This document shows, piece after piece, positions 26,289-35,636 of a stretch of DNA of 64,000 bases. Position numbers and translations under genes: made by a program. Source of the DNA: Palsa-1150 sp036490515 (GTDB lineage Bacteria; Myxococcota_A; Polyangia; Polyangiales; Polyangiaceae); assembly GCA_036490515.1 (NCBI GenBank), contig DASXDU010000038.1, forward strand, positions 186,001-250,000, in the 5' to 3' direction. Under the pieces are notes generated by a model that was not told the DNA's origin, searched no databases, and saw only the letters and a list, made by a program, of their open reading frames with translations. The first letter of the stretch is position 1, and every line of letters starts with the position of its first letter.

Positions 26289-27166
26289 CCGCGCGCTCGG
26301 TGAAGGGGGCCGCGTTCGCGGTGCTCCTCGTCGCGTCGTCGACCGCGTCCGCGTGCACGCGGGGTCACGAGCCCGCCGTGCCCGGCGAGGCTCACCGCGT
26401 CGTGTCGCTCGGCCCGGCGACGACCGAGGCGCTCTTCGCCGTCGGCGCGGGCAATCGGGTCGTCGGGCGCTCGCGCTACTGCGACTTCCCTCCGGAGGCC
26501 GCCAGGGTCCCCGCGGTCGGCGGCATCGAGCCGGACGTCGAGGCGATCCTCCAGCTCGCGCCGGACCTCCTCGTGGGGCCGTCGGGCCAGTGGTCGACGC
26601 CCCTCACCGAGAGGATGCGCGCCCACGGAATCGCGACGTGGTTCCCGCCCGAGGTGGCGACGCTCGAGGACGTCGACGCCCTCGTCGAGGGCATCGGGGA
26701 CCGCACCGGGCACGCGGCGGACGCGCGCGCCGTGGTCGCGTCGATGGACGCGCGCGAGAAGGCCGTCGCGCAGGCGCTCGCGAGAACCGAGGCGAAGAAG
26801 CCTCGCGTCCTCTTCGTCGTCGACGTGCAGCCGATCGTCGCCGCGGGCCCGAAGAGCTTCGCCGACGAGATGCTCCGGCGTGCGGGCGCGACCAACGTGC
26901 TCGCCGACGGCGGAGCGTGGCCCGCGCTCGGCTTCGAGCGCGTCGTCGACCTCGATCCCGACGTCGTCGTCGACGCGTCGATGGCCGAGAGCACGGGCCC
27001 GGAGCGGATCACGGCGTCCGAGGCGGGGTGGTCGGGCGTGCGCGCCGCGAGGGAGGGCCACGTGGTGCCGCTCCGCGACGAGCGCGTTCTCCGGCCGGGA
27101 CCGCGGATCGCCGAGGGGCTCGCGGTCCTGGCGAAGCTGCTGCACCCGGAAGCGCCTATCCCCTGA
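26285..27166 (+). CDS. BtuF-like cobalamin/siderophore-binding lipoprotein
   Basis: 293 residues. The signal peptide ends in a lipobox (ASSTASACTRG). The body is a class III periplasmic binding fold: RVVSLGPATTEALFAVGAG, GRSRYCDFPPEA, VGGIEPDVEAILQLAPDLL, and a long connecting helix near residue 150. The YCDFP segment is characteristic of BtuF-type vitamin B12 binders. No permease or ATPase gene is adjacent, so it must work with subunits encoded elsewhere. It is translationally coupled to the NtrC-type regulator, which suggests that the two-component system responds to B12 or metal uptake. Confidence 0.85.
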   Translation: MTARSVKGAAFAVLLVASSTASACTRGHEPAVPGEAHRVVSLGPATTEALFAVGAGNRVVGRSRYCDFPPEAARVPAVGGIEPDVEAILQLAPDLLVGPSGQWSTPLTERMRAHGIATWFPPEVATLEDVDALVEGIGDRTGHAADARAVVASMDAREKAVAQALARTEAKKPRVLFVVDVQPIVAAGPKSFADEMLRRAGATNVLADGGAWPALGFERVVDLDPDVVVDASMAESTGPERITASEAGWSGVRAAREGHVVPLRDERVLRPGPRIAEGLAVLAKLLHPEAPIP

Positions 27167-27209
27167 AGGGCGGGCCGCGACGACCCGAGCGAGCTACGTT
27201 CCGCCGTCC

Positions 27210-27965
27210 GTGGCGAAGGTGCGCATCGACCAGCTGCTCGTGGCGCGCGGCCTCGCGCCGTCGCGGGCGCGCGCCCAGGCGGTCGTCCTCGCGGGCGAGG
27301 TCTTCGTCGCGGGGGCGCGCGTGGACAAGGCGGGCGCGCTGGTCGACGAGGCCGCGGTGGTCGACGTACGCGCACCGGACCACCCGTACGTGTCCCGCGG
27401 CGGCGTGAAGCTCGCGGGGGCGCTCGACGCGTTCGCGCTCGACGTCCGCGGCCTCCGCTGCCTCGACCTCGGCGCGTCCACGGGGGGCTTCACCGACTGC
27501 CTGCTCCAGCGCGGCGCGGCGTCCGTGGCCGCCGTCGACGTCGGCTACGGGCAGCTCGCCCACGCGCTGCGCGTCGACCCTCGCGTCCTCGTCCTCGAGC
27601 GCACGAACGCGCGGACCCTCGAGCCGGCCGCCATCGGCGGTCCTGCCGACCTCACCGTCGTCGACGCGTCGTTCATCGGCCTGGCGAAGCTCCTGCCTGC
27701 CGTCGTGCGGTGCACCCGCCCCGGCGGCGCGATGGTGGCCCTCGTGAAACCCCAGTTCGAGGTGGGCCGCGAGCAGGCCGCCCGCGGCCGGGGCGTGGTA
27801 CGTGACGCCGCCGTGCGCGAGGACGCGATCGCCGGCGTGGTCGAGGCCGTCGCTGCCGCGGGCATGGACGTGCTCGGCCGCTGCGACAGCGTGCTTGCCG
27901 GCCCCAAAGGCAACCGCGAAGCGTTCGTCCGCGCGCGCGCCCCGGCGCCGCCGGCCGAGTCGTGA
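27210..27965 (+). CDS. tlyA: TlyA-family rRNA 2'-O-methyltransferase
   Basis: 251 residues. An N-terminal S4 RNA-binding domain (RIDQLLVARGLAPSRARAQA) precedes an FtsJ-type methyltransferase core. SAM motif is CLDLGASTGGFTDCLLQ, with DVGYGQL, the catalytic-region VVDASFIGL and VKPQFEVG. TlyA methylates 16S and/or 23S rRNA cytidines at 2'-O and affects capreomycin sensitivity; it was once called haemolysin. The GTG at 27210 places the S4 domain at residue 2. Lies 43 bases after the BtuF-like gene. Confidence 0.92.
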   Translation: MAKVRIDQLLVARGLAPSRARAQAVVLAGEVFVAGARVDKAGALVDEAAVVDVRAPDHPYVSRGGVKLAGALDAFALDVRGLRCLDLGASTGGFTDCLLQRGAASVAAVDVGYGQLAHALRVDPRVLVLERTNARTLEPAAIGGPADLTVVDASFIGLAKLLPAVVRCTRPGGAMVALVKPQFEVGREQAARGRGVVRDAAVREDAIAGVVEAVAAAGMDVLGRCDSVLAGPKGNREAFVRARAPAPPAES

Positions 27966-28035
27966 GCGAGGCCGTGTGCCCGTGCTATTCGCACGGGCAC
28001 CCATAGTTCCCCGCGGTCCCCTCCCCTTCCTCGCG

Positions 28036-29262
28036 ATGAAACCCGCCCCGCGGCTCGGCGCCATCTTCCTCACGGTCCTCATCGACCTGCTCGGCTTCGG
28101 CCTGGTGCTGCCGTTTCTCGCGAAGGAGGCGCGCGACACCTTCGGCGTCAGCGCGTTCGTCGCGACGCTCCTCGGCTCGGTCTACTCGCTGATGCAGTTC
28201 CTCTTCGTGCCGGTCTGGGGGCACGTCTCGGACCGCGTCGGCCGGCGGCCGGTGCTCCTCTGGTCGATCGCCGGCACGGCGCTCTCGATGGCGGGGCTCG
28301 GGGCGGCCCTCGCGTGGGGCGGGAGCATCCTCTGGCTCTTCGCCGCGCGCATCTTCGGCGGCATCGCGACGGCCAACCTCGGCACGGCGAGCGCGTACAT
28401 CGCGGACATCACGAAGCCCGAGGACCGGGCGAAGGGCATGGGCCTCATCGGCATGGCCTTCGGCCTCGGCTTCATCCTCGGCCCCGGCCTCGGCGGCGCG
28501 CTCGCGAAGATCACCGTCAACGGCCACGACGGCCCGGTCCCCTGCTTCGTCGCCGCATGCCTCAGCCTCGTCAACCTCGTGTGGATCGCGTCCGGCGTCG
28601 CCGAGTCGTTGCCGCCCGAGCGCCGCGCTTCGGTCCCGAAGCGCCGCCTCATGCCCCTCAACGTCGACGCCACGAAGGCGGCCTTCGCGCTGCCCGGCGT
28701 CGCCCTCGCCATCGCGGTCAACTTCCTCATCGTCGTCAGCTTCACGAACCTCGACCAGACGTTCACCTTCTTCTGCGGCGACGTCTTCGGCATCGACGAG
28801 CGCGGGACGGGGTTCGTGCTCGCGTTCATCGGCGTCGTCGCGGCCGGCGTCCAGGGGGGCCTCGTCCGCCCGCTCGCGAAGCGCTTCGACGAGGCGACCC
28901 TCATGCGCGTCGGCTCCTTCCTCCAGTCCCTCGCCTTCGCGGGCCTCGTCCTCGCGGCGACTGAGGGCGCGCGCACGCTCCTCTACGGGTCGGGGGCGCT
29001 CCTCGCCCTGGGCAACGGCCTCACCCAGCCCACCACCTCCGCGTTCATCTCGCGCCGCGCCCCGGCCGACGCGCAGGGCGCCACGCTCGGGACCAACCAG
29101 TCCTTCGCGAGCCTGGCCCGCACCTTCGGTCCGGCGCTCGGCGGATGGCTCTACGCGAACCTCGGGCCGCGCGCCCCGTATGCGGTCGCCTCGTGCGGCA
29201 TGGTCCTCGCCGTCGCGCTGGCGATGGGGCTCCGCAAGCAGCCGCGCCGTGCGGTAACGTGA
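28036..29262 (+). CDS. MFS transporter (DHA1/TetA-like)
   Basis: 408 residues with 12 membrane helices. The MFS loop 2-3 motif is present (GHVSDRVGRRPVLL), as is motif C-like GLGFILGPGLGGALA in helix 5, both typical of drug-proton antiporters. TetA-like features include LIDLLGFGLVLPFL in helix 1. Inner membrane; it probably exports a small hydrophobic compound, but the substrate is not readable. Lies 70 bases after tlyA and 5 bases before the SDR gene. Confidence 0.88.
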   Translation: MKPAPRLGAIFLTVLIDLLGFGLVLPFLAKEARDTFGVSAFVATLLGSVYSLMQFLFVPVWGHVSDRVGRRPVLLWSIAGTALSMAGLGAALAWGGSILWLFAARIFGGIATANLGTASAYIADITKPEDRAKGMGLIGMAFGLGFILGPGLGGALAKITVNGHDGPVPCFVAACLSLVNLVWIASGVAESLPPERRASVPKRRLMPLNVDATKAAFALPGVALAIAVNFLIVVSFTNLDQTFTFFCGDVFGIDERGTGFVLAFIGVVAAGVQGGLVRPLAKRFDEATLMRVGSFLQSLAFAGLVLAATEGARTLLYGSGALLALGNGLTQPTTSAFISRRAPADAQGATLGTNQSFASLARTFGPALGGWLYANLGPRAPYAVASCGMVLAVALAMGLRKQPRRAVT

Positions 29263-29267
29263 CGCCC

Positions 29268-30101
29268 ATGCCGAGCATCTTCCGCCCCGGCCTCTTCGAC
29301 GGACACGTCGCCATCGTCACCGGCGGCGGCAGCGGCATCGGCTTCGCGATCGCCCGCACGCTCTGCGAGCTCGGGGCGAAGGTCGGCATCGCGGGGCGGG
29401 ACGCCGCGAAGCTCGACGCGGCGAAGGGGCGGCTCGCGGAGCGCGGCTGGACGGTGCACGCGGGCACGTGCGACATCCGCGAGGTCGATCAGGTGGCGGC
29501 GTACGTGAAGGGGGCGCGCGCCGCGCTCGGCGAGATCTCGGTGCTCGTGAACAACGCGGGCGGGCAGTTCTGGACCCCCGCCGAGGACCTGACGCCCAAG
29601 GGGTGGGACGCGGTCGTCCGCAACAACCTCAGCGGCACGTTCTACGTCACGCGCGAGGTCGCGACCGCGTCGATGATCCCGCAGAAGCGGGGGCGCATCG
29701 TGAACGTCATCGCGCAGATCGCACGGGGCTTCCCCGGCATGGTCCACACGGGCGCGGCGCGCGCGGGCGTCGAGAACATGACGAAGACGCTCGCCGTCGA
29801 GTGGGCGCGCCACGACATCGCCGTCAACGCGGTCGCGCCTGGCGTCATCCGCTCGAGCGGCACCGAGCGGTACCCGCCGGAGCTCCTCGAGCTCGGCCGC
29901 AAGAGCACGCCCGCGAAGCGCATCGGCACGTGCGAGGAGGTCGCGGAGCTGTGCGCGTACCTCGCGAGCGACGCTGCCTCCTTCGTGACCGGCGAGACGT
30001 GGTACATCGACGGCGGCGCACACCTCTGGGGCGACACCTGGGGCATCCCCGATCGCGACGAGCCGGCGCCGCCCGACGTCGTCCGAAACCTCGCCCGCTG
30101 A
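29268..30101 (+). CDS. SDR-family oxidoreductase, PECR/citronellal-dehydrogenase-like
   Basis: 277 residues. NAD(P)-binding motif TGGGSGIGFAIAR and NNAG are intact. The region GMVHTGAARAGVENMTKTLA and the ending PAKRIGTCEEVA with SFVTGETWYIDGGAHLW match the peroxisomal trans-2-enoyl-CoA reductase/2,4-dienoyl-CoA reductase-like subgroup. The catalytic YxxxK of PECR reads ENMTK here, so the Tyr is Glu and only the Lys is kept. That substitution also seems common in bacterial relatives. Substrate uncertain, possibly an acyl-CoA or terpenoid. It lies 5 bases after the MFS gene. Confidence 0.85.
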   Translation: MPSIFRPGLFDGHVAIVTGGGSGIGFAIARTLCELGAKVGIAGRDAAKLDAAKGRLAERGWTVHAGTCDIREVDQVAAYVKGARAALGEISVLVNNAGGQFWTPAEDLTPKGWDAVVRNNLSGTFYVTREVATASMIPQKRGRIVNVIAQIARGFPGMVHTGAARAGVENMTKTLAVEWARHDIAVNAVAPGVIRSSGTERYPPELLELGRKSTPAKRIGTCEEVAELCAYLASDAASFVTGETWYIDGGAHLWGDTWGIPDRDEPAPPDVVRNLAR

Positions 30102-30107
30102 AGGACC

Positions 30108-32210
30108 GTGACGCCTCCCGAAACGCCGCCCCCGGACTCGGCTTCGCTCTCGGACGCGCCGGCGCCCGTGGGTAGCGAGCCGGCACCCGCGCCGCCCGAG
30201 CCGGCGCTCGCTCCGCCGGCCGCTCCCGTTCCTGCGATCGCCGACACGCTGCCCGAGCCGCCGCCGCCCGCGCCGCCCTTGCCGGCCGAGGCGCTGCCGC
30301 CCCTCCCGAAGCGCAACGTCTTCACGCGGCTGCGAGACTACTTCCTCGGCGAGGACCCGACGCTGCTCACGGCGCTCGTGCCGACGTGCTTCCTGTCGAT
30401 GGTGCTCTACACGCGGCACCCGGCGACGAACTTCATCTTCGACGAGCAGGAGGCCCTCCTCGCGAACCCCTACGTGCGCGCCGCGGCCGACCCGGCGACG
30501 AAGATCGGCTGGCTCCAGGCGTTCAAGCGCGACTTCTGGGGCCTCACGCCCGACCGCACGATCGGCTCGTACCGTCCGGTCCCGGACATCGTGTGGCGCG
30601 CGATGTGGAAGGTCGGCCTCCGCGACTCGAGCGCCTTCCCGCACGACTATCTGAACGTCCTCGTCCACGGTCTCAACGGCGCGCTCATGGTGCTGCTCGT
30701 CTTCGCGTGGACACGCCGCCGCGGGACGGCGTGGCTCGCGGGGGGGGCGTTCGTCGCGACCGCCGTCCTCACCGAGGCGGTGAGCGGCGTCGTCGGTCTC
30801 GCGGACGTGCTGGGCGGGCTGGGGGCCATCCTGGCGCTCCTCGCGCTCAACCTGCGCCTCCCGACGATGCCCATCGCCCTCTTCGGCGCGACCATGCTCG
30901 GCCTCTACTCGAAGGAGAGCGCCCTCTGCATCGTGCCGCTCGTGCCCGTCGCGGCGCTGCTCACCTCGCAGGTCACGCACCCGGAGCGGCCGCTGCGGTG
31001 GGCCCGCGCGGCGGTCGCCGGCGTGACGGCCGGCGTCGCCTTCGTCTTCTACGTCGAGATGCGCCGCCGCTGGTTCCCCGTCTCGACGCCGCACGAGCTC
31101 ACCGCCGAGGCCAACGCGAACGCCTCGCGCGTTCACAGGTGGTTCGTGGCCGCGCTGCGCTGGTACGCGCAGCCGATGCTCCCGCACGACCCGCTGAACA
31201 ACCCGCTCATCGAGGCGACGCCCGAGTACCGCGTCGCCGGCGCGCTCCGCGTCTTCGCGCGGGGCATCGGCCAGGTCGTCTTCCCGCGCACCCTCTCGGG
31301 CGACTACTCGGCGCCGCAGGAGCCCATCCCCCAGCACCTCGTCTTCCCCGAGAGCGTCTTCGGCGCGCTGGCGATGGTCGTGCCGCTGGTCGCCGCGCCC
31401 GTCGTCGGGGTCGGCGCGTGGCTCCGGGCACGCCGGGAGGGGGCGCTCGGCCGCTTCCGCGTGGACCTCGAACCGATCATCCTGTTCGCGCTCGTCTGGG
31501 CCGTCGTGTCCTACTTCCCGGTGTCGAACATCCCGGTGGTGCTCCCCACCGTGCGCGCCGAGCGGTTCTGGTACTTCCCGGCGATCGGGACGTCGATCGT
31601 CGTAGGCATCGCCTTCGCGAAGCTCTTCTCGCTCGCCCGCCGGGTCCACGCGGTCCCCGCGGCCGTCGGCGTCTTCGCCCTCTACTTCGGCTTCCAGTGC
31701 TTCAGCGCGCGCCGCCACGCGCTCGACTACACGAACGATCTCGTCTTCTGGGACGCCACCCGCAAGTCCGTGCCCAACAGCGCGAAGGCCCACCTCAACT
31801 ACTCCGTGATGCTCGGCGCCCGCGGCGACCTCGAGGGCCGCCTCACCTCGAACGAGGTCGCCCTCAAGCTCGCGCCCGAGTGGCCGATGGCGAGCGTCTA
31901 CGAAGGGGACACGCTCTGCCGCCTGCACCGTGCGCCCGAGGCGATGCCCCACTACCTGCGCGGCTTCGAGCTCAACCCCAACGACCTGAGCCTCATCGCC
32001 CTCGGTCTCCAGTGCCTCTGGGACGAGAAGCTCATCACCTCCACCGACGCCACCGCGCGCGGCCAGCTCCAGGACCTCGCGGACATGCACCCCGGGTCGT
32101 GGCTGAAGTACCTGGTCGACGACACCTTCGACAACGGCGAGGAGTACCAGGGGGTGAACCCGAAGTACCGCCCGCGCGGCTACAACGAGGGCCCGAAGAA
32201 GGACGAATGA
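30108..32210 (+). CDS. TMTC-like membrane protein with C-terminal TPR repeats
   Basis: 700 residues from a GTG 6 bases after the SDR stop. A 60-residue Pro/Ala-rich cytoplasmic tail is followed by about ten membrane helices in residues 85-540, with a first periplasmic loop FDEQEALLANPYVR. The C-terminal 150 residues are TPR-like (KAHLNYSVMLGARGDLEGRL; MPHYLRGFELNPNDLS). This layout is that of TMTC/O-mannosyltransferase-type GT-C proteins. GT-C enzymes transfer sugar from a polyprenyl-phosphate donor; the acidic pair expected in the first loop (DEQE here) is present. It begins the surface-glycan region. Confidence 0.72.
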   Translation: MTPPETPPPDSASLSDAPAPVGSEPAPAPPEPALAPPAAPVPAIADTLPEPPPPAPPLPAEALPPLPKRNVFTRLRDYFLGEDPTLLTALVPTCFLSMVLYTRHPATNFIFDEQEALLANPYVRAAADPATKIGWLQAFKRDFWGLTPDRTIGSYRPVPDIVWRAMWKVGLRDSSAFPHDYLNVLVHGLNGALMVLLVFAWTRRRGTAWLAGGAFVATAVLTEAVSGVVGLADVLGGLGAILALLALNLRLPTMPIALFGATMLGLYSKESALCIVPLVPVAALLTSQVTHPERPLRWARAAVAGVTAGVAFVFYVEMRRRWFPVSTPHELTAEANANASRVHRWFVAALRWYAQPMLPHDPLNNPLIEATPEYRVAGALRVFARGIGQVVFPRTLSGDYSAPQEPIPQHLVFPESVFGALAMVVPLVAAPVVGVGAWLRARREGALGRFRVDLEPIILFALVWAVVSYFPVSNIPVVLPTVRAERFWYFPAIGTSIVVGIAFAKLFSLARRVHAVPAAVGVFALYFGFQCFSARRHALDYTNDLVFWDATRKSVPNSAKAHLNYSVMLGARGDLEGRLTSNEVALKLAPEWPMASVYEGDTLCRLHRAPEAMPHYLRGFELNPNDLSLIALGLQCLWDEKLITSTDATARGQLQDLADMHPGSWLKYLVDDTFDNGEEYQGVNPKYRPRGYNEGPKKDE

Positions 32211-32292
32211 GCAGGGCGCCGCGTCCCGTCCGGCCGGTTTCCCCGGCGCTTGCGTTGATTTGTCGCATCGATTGAGCTAGCTCGCCTTACCG

Positions 32293-33774
32293 ATGCAGAC
32301 TTCGCCGGCGTCCACTCCCCGCGGGCACGTGCCCGGCGAGACGTGCGTCCTCTGCGGCGGCACGCGCCGGACGTACCTCTTCGTGGTCGGCCGCTCGCGC
32401 ATGACCCGGTGCGACGCGTGCCAGCTCGTCTCGCGCACCGACGAGGGCCGCCTCGCGAGCGAGGCCGAGTCCTACGCCCTCGACGAGGACAGCGAGGCCG
32501 CCGTTCGCGCGATGCTCGCCCCGGCCGGCGCCCGCAGGAAGGTCCTCTGCGTCGTCGACCGCGGCGGACCGCACGCGCGCCTCCGGGAGGACGGCCGCCT
32601 CGATCTGACCGTGATGACCAGCGAGGAGGCCCTCGCAGCCCTCCCGCACGGCGCTTTCGACGCGGCGTTCCTCAATGGCGCCCTCGAACACACCGAGCCT
32701 CTCGCGCTTCTCCTCCGGGTCCGCGCCGCGCTCCGCCCGGGAGGGGACCTCGTCGTCGTCGTCGGCGACGACGCGGCCATCCGCGGCGAGCGACTGCCCC
32801 GCTACGCGCTCTCGGCCGTTCCCCTCACGCGCGCGACCCTGGCCGCCGGCTTCCGCCCGCACGCCTGCGGCATCCTCTCGCGCTCGATGGAGACGCCCGT
32901 CCGCGACCCGCGCCTCGGGTCCGAGCACCTGCCGCTCGCGCGGGCAGCCCGCCTCGCCGAGTCGTTCGGCAAGCGCGTCGAGGTGCCGAGCGGCCTGCTC
33001 GCGATGCACGCTCGGGCCGAGGCGCCTCCCGCCCGCCCCAAGCTCTCGATCATCATGCCCGTGTTCAACGAGGCGGCGACCTTCGCCGACACGTTCGAGC
33101 GCGTCTACGCGGCGCACGTCGCGGGGGTCGACCGCGAGATCGTGCTGGTCGAGAGCAACTCGACCGACGGGTCGCGCGACCTCGTGAAGAAGGTCGAGCA
33201 CCGACCCGGCGTCGTCGTCCTCTGGGAGGACCGGCCGCAGGGCAAGGGGCACGCGGTGCGCGCCGCGATCGCGAGGTCGACGGGGGATTTCCTCCTCATC
33301 CAGGACGCCGACAGCGAGTACGACGTGGGCGACTACGACATCGTCCTCGAGCCGCTGCTCACGCTCTCTGCCACGTTCGTCCTGGGCTCGCGGCACATGG
33401 GGGGCCGCACGTGGAAGATCCGCCAGTTCGCCAACCAGCGGATGCTCGCCCACGTGATGAACCTCGCGCACGAGTCGTTCACGATGCTCGCGAACTCGCT
33501 CTACGGCACGGAGATGCGCGACCCGACGACCATGTACAAGGTCTTCCGGCGCGACGCCTACGAGGGCATCCGCTTCACGCGGGACCGCTTCGACTTCGAC
33601 TGGGAGCTCGTGTGCAAGCTGGTGCGCCGCGGGCACGTCCCCGTCGAGGTGCCCGTGAACTACAAGTCGCGCTCGTTCGACGAGGGCAAGAAGGTGCGCT
33701 TCTTCCGCGACCCGCTCACGTGGGTGGAGACGATCGTCGCGAGCCGGTTCGAGCGGCTGAGCGAAGACCGATGA
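32293..33774 (+). CDS. Two-domain protein: Zn-ribbon/degenerate methyltransferase plus GT2 glycosyltransferase
   Basis: 493 residues. Residues 1-240 start with a four-Cys segment (CVLCGGTRR and CDACQLV) and continue as a methyltransferase-like fold without a recognisable SAM glycine motif (FDAAFLNGALEHTEPLALLL). Residues 250-493 are a GT-A family 2 domain: LSIIMPVFNEAATF, the DxD-like FLLIQDADSEYDVGDYD, and RDPTTMYKVFRRDA. The GT2 half resembles dolichyl/polyprenyl-phosphate glycosyltransferases. It overlaps the SDR gene by ATGA. A GAGCTAGCTC palindrome lies 10 bases before the ATG. Confidence 0.82.
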   Translation: MQTSPASTPRGHVPGETCVLCGGTRRTYLFVVGRSRMTRCDACQLVSRTDEGRLASEAESYALDEDSEAAVRAMLAPAGARRKVLCVVDRGGPHARLREDGRLDLTVMTSEEALAALPHGAFDAAFLNGALEHTEPLALLLRVRAALRPGGDLVVVVGDDAAIRGERLPRYALSAVPLTRATLAAGFRPHACGILSRSMETPVRDPRLGSEHLPLARAARLAESFGKRVEVPSGLLAMHARAEAPPARPKLSIIMPVFNEAATFADTFERVYAAHVAGVDREIVLVESNSTDGSRDLVKKVEHRPGVVVLWEDRPQGKGHAVRAAIARSTGDFLLIQDADSEYDVGDYDIVLEPLLTLSATFVLGSRHMGGRTWKIRQFANQRMLAHVMNLAHESFTMLANSLYGTEMRDPTTMYKVFRRDAYEGIRFTRDRFDFDWELVCKLVRRGHVPVEVPVNYKSRSFDEGKKVRFFRDPLTWVETIVASRFERLSEDR

Positions 33775-34634
33775 AGCTCGCGGGCAAGGTGGCGATCGTC
33801 ACGGGCGGGTCGCGCGGAATCGGTCTCGCCATCGCTCAGGCGCTGGGGGCCGAGGGGGCGAAGGTCGCCGTCGCGTCGCGGACGCAGCGCGAGATCGACG
33901 CGGCGAAGGCTCGGCTCGAGGCGGCGGGCGTCGACGTGATCGCGCGGGCCGCCGACGTCGCGAAGCTCGCAGACGTCGAGGCGCTGGTCGCCGCGGTCGT
34001 CGCGAAGTGGGGCCGCGTGGACGTCCTCGTGAACGTCGCGGGGGTCGTCGGCGCCATCGGCCGGCTCGAGGAGTGCGACCCCGCCGAGTGGCGCGCCGCC
34101 TTCGAGGTGAACGTGTTCGGAGCGATGAACGCATGCCGTGCCGTGCTGCCCGCCATGCGCAAGCAGCGCTCGGGCAAGATCGTGAACCTCGCGGGCGGCG
34201 GCGTCGGCGGCCCCGGCGTGATGCCCCGCTGGAGCGCGTACACCGCCTCCAAGGCCGCGGTCGTCCAGTTCACCGAGTCGCTCGCACGGGAGCTCGTCGA
34301 GGACAACGTGCAGGTCAACGCCATCGCGCCGGGCGCCGTCGTGACCGAGATGACGGCGGGCGTCGTCGCCGCGGGACCCGAGAAGGCAGGCAAGGCCCTC
34401 CACGAGCAGACGCTCCAGCAGCGGCAGAGCGGGGGCGAGTCGCCGGACCTCGCGGCGAAGCTCGTCGTCTGGCTCGCGTCCGACGCGAGCGGTGCCCTCA
34501 CGGGCAAGATGCTGAGCGCGAAGTGGGACAAGGTCGACGCGATCGACGCGGAGGCCGCCAACGGGTCGTCGCTCTTCTCGCTGCGCCGCATCGACGGTGC
34601 GCTCTTCGGCGCCCTGCGCGAGGGACACAAGTAG
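33771..34634 (+). CDS. SDR-family NAD(P)-dependent oxidoreductase
   Basis: 287 residues. TGGSRGIGLAIA binds the cofactor; the active site is WSAYTASKAAVV (YxxxK intact), and the catalytic Ser position reads NLAGGGVGG, so Ser may be replaced. Close to FabG-like 3-oxoacyl or sugar dehydrogenases, but the C-terminal 50 residues (LTGKMLSAKWDKVDAI) are longer and resemble sugar-cluster SDRs. It overlaps the GT2 gene (ATGA) and is followed directly by the Gfo/Idh/MocA gene, so it probably modifies a nucleotide-sugar or sugar intermediate. Confidence 0.85.
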   Translation: MKLAGKVAIVTGGSRGIGLAIAQALGAEGAKVAVASRTQREIDAAKARLEAAGVDVIARAADVAKLADVEALVAAVVAKWGRVDVLVNVAGVVGAIGRLEECDPAEWRAAFEVNVFGAMNACRAVLPAMRKQRSGKIVNLAGGGVGGPGVMPRWSAYTASKAAVVQFTESLARELVEDNVQVNAIAPGAVVTEMTAGVVAAGPEKAGKALHEQTLQQRQSGGESPDLAAKLVVWLASDASGALTGKMLSAKWDKVDAIDAEAANGSSLFSLRRIDGALFGALREGHK

Positions 34635-35603
34635 ATGAAGGTCGGGATCGTCGGCTGTGGGCTCATCGGCGGCAAGCGTGCGGCGGCGCTGGTGGGCACG
34701 GACGACGTGCTCGTGGCGACGTTCGACCTCGCCGCCGACAAGGCGCGGGCTCTCGCCGCGAAGTACGAGGCGCGCGCCTGCTCGTCCCTCGACGAGCTCC
34801 TGAAGCTGTCGGACGCCGTCGTCGTCGCGACGACGAACGACCAGCTCACGTCTCTGTCGATCCGCGCCGCGGCGGCCGCCAAGCACGTCGTCGTCGAGAA
34901 GCCCGCGGCGCGCTCGGCGAAGGAGCTCGAGCCGCTGGCGGCGCTCGCGCGCGAGAAGGGCGTGGTCGTCAAGGTGGGCTTCAACCACCGCTTCCATCCG
35001 GCGGCCCTCAAGGCCCGCGCGATCCTCGACTCGGGGGCGTGCGGCGACGTCATGTTCATCCGAGCGCAGTACGGGCACGGCGGGCGCGTCGGCTACGACC
35101 AGGAGTGGCGCGCCGACCCCGAGAAGAGCGGCGGGGGGGAGCTCATCGACCAGGGCGTCCACCTCATCGACCTGTCGCGCTGGTTCCTGGGCGACGAGTT
35201 CACCGACGTGCAGGGCCGCGTCGAGACGTACTTCTGGAACATGCCCGTCGACGACAACGCGTTCCTCACGCTCGCGACGGCGACCCACCGCGTGGCGCAC
35301 CTGCAGGTGTCGTGCACCGAGTGGAAGAACATGTTCTCCCTCGAGATCTACGCGCGCAACGCAAAGCTCCACTGGGAGGGCCTCGGCGGCAGCTACGGGC
35401 CCGAGCGGCTCGCGCACTACGAGATGCGCCCCGAGATGGGCCCTCCCGACGCGGTCATCTACCAGTACGCGCCGTTCGACCGTTCGTGGGCGCTCGAGTG
35501 GCAGGACTTCTCCGCAGCGGTGAAGGAGAAACGCCGCCCGTGCGGCGACGTCGTGGACGCTCTCGAGGCCCTGAAGGTCGTCGACCGCGTCTACGGGCGG
35601 TAG
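34635..35603 (+). CDS. Gfo/Idh/MocA-family sugar oxidoreductase
   Basis: 322 residues. The N-terminal Rossmann domain has VGIVGCGLIGGKRAAAL; the EKP motif is VVVEKPAAR, and the catalytic region contains FNHRFHPA and GGGELIDQGVHLIDL with the usual DxxxH. Family members act on nucleotide-sugars, inositols or free sugars with NAD(P). Context (SDR, GT2, TMTC-like) points to a surface-glycan sugar. The ATG begins immediately after the upstream TAG. It converges on the heptose operon, with 33 bases between the stops. Confidence 0.9.
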   Translation: MKVGIVGCGLIGGKRAAALVGTDDVLVATFDLAADKARALAAKYEARACSSLDELLKLSDAVVVATTNDQLTSLSIRAAAAAKHVVVEKPAARSAKELEPLAALAREKGVVVKVGFNHRFHPAALKARAILDSGACGDVMFIRAQYGHGGRVGYDQEWRADPEKSGGGELIDQGVHLIDLSRWFLGDEFTDVQGRVETYFWNMPVDDNAFLTLATATHRVAHLQVSCTEWKNMFSLEIYARNAKLHWEGLGGSYGPERLAHYEMRPEMGPPDAVIYQYAPFDRSWALEWQDFSAAVKEKRRPCGDVVDALEALKVVDRVYGR

Positions 35604-35636
35604 CGGCCGGTCTCGCGCGCGCTCCTGGCGCCTCGT

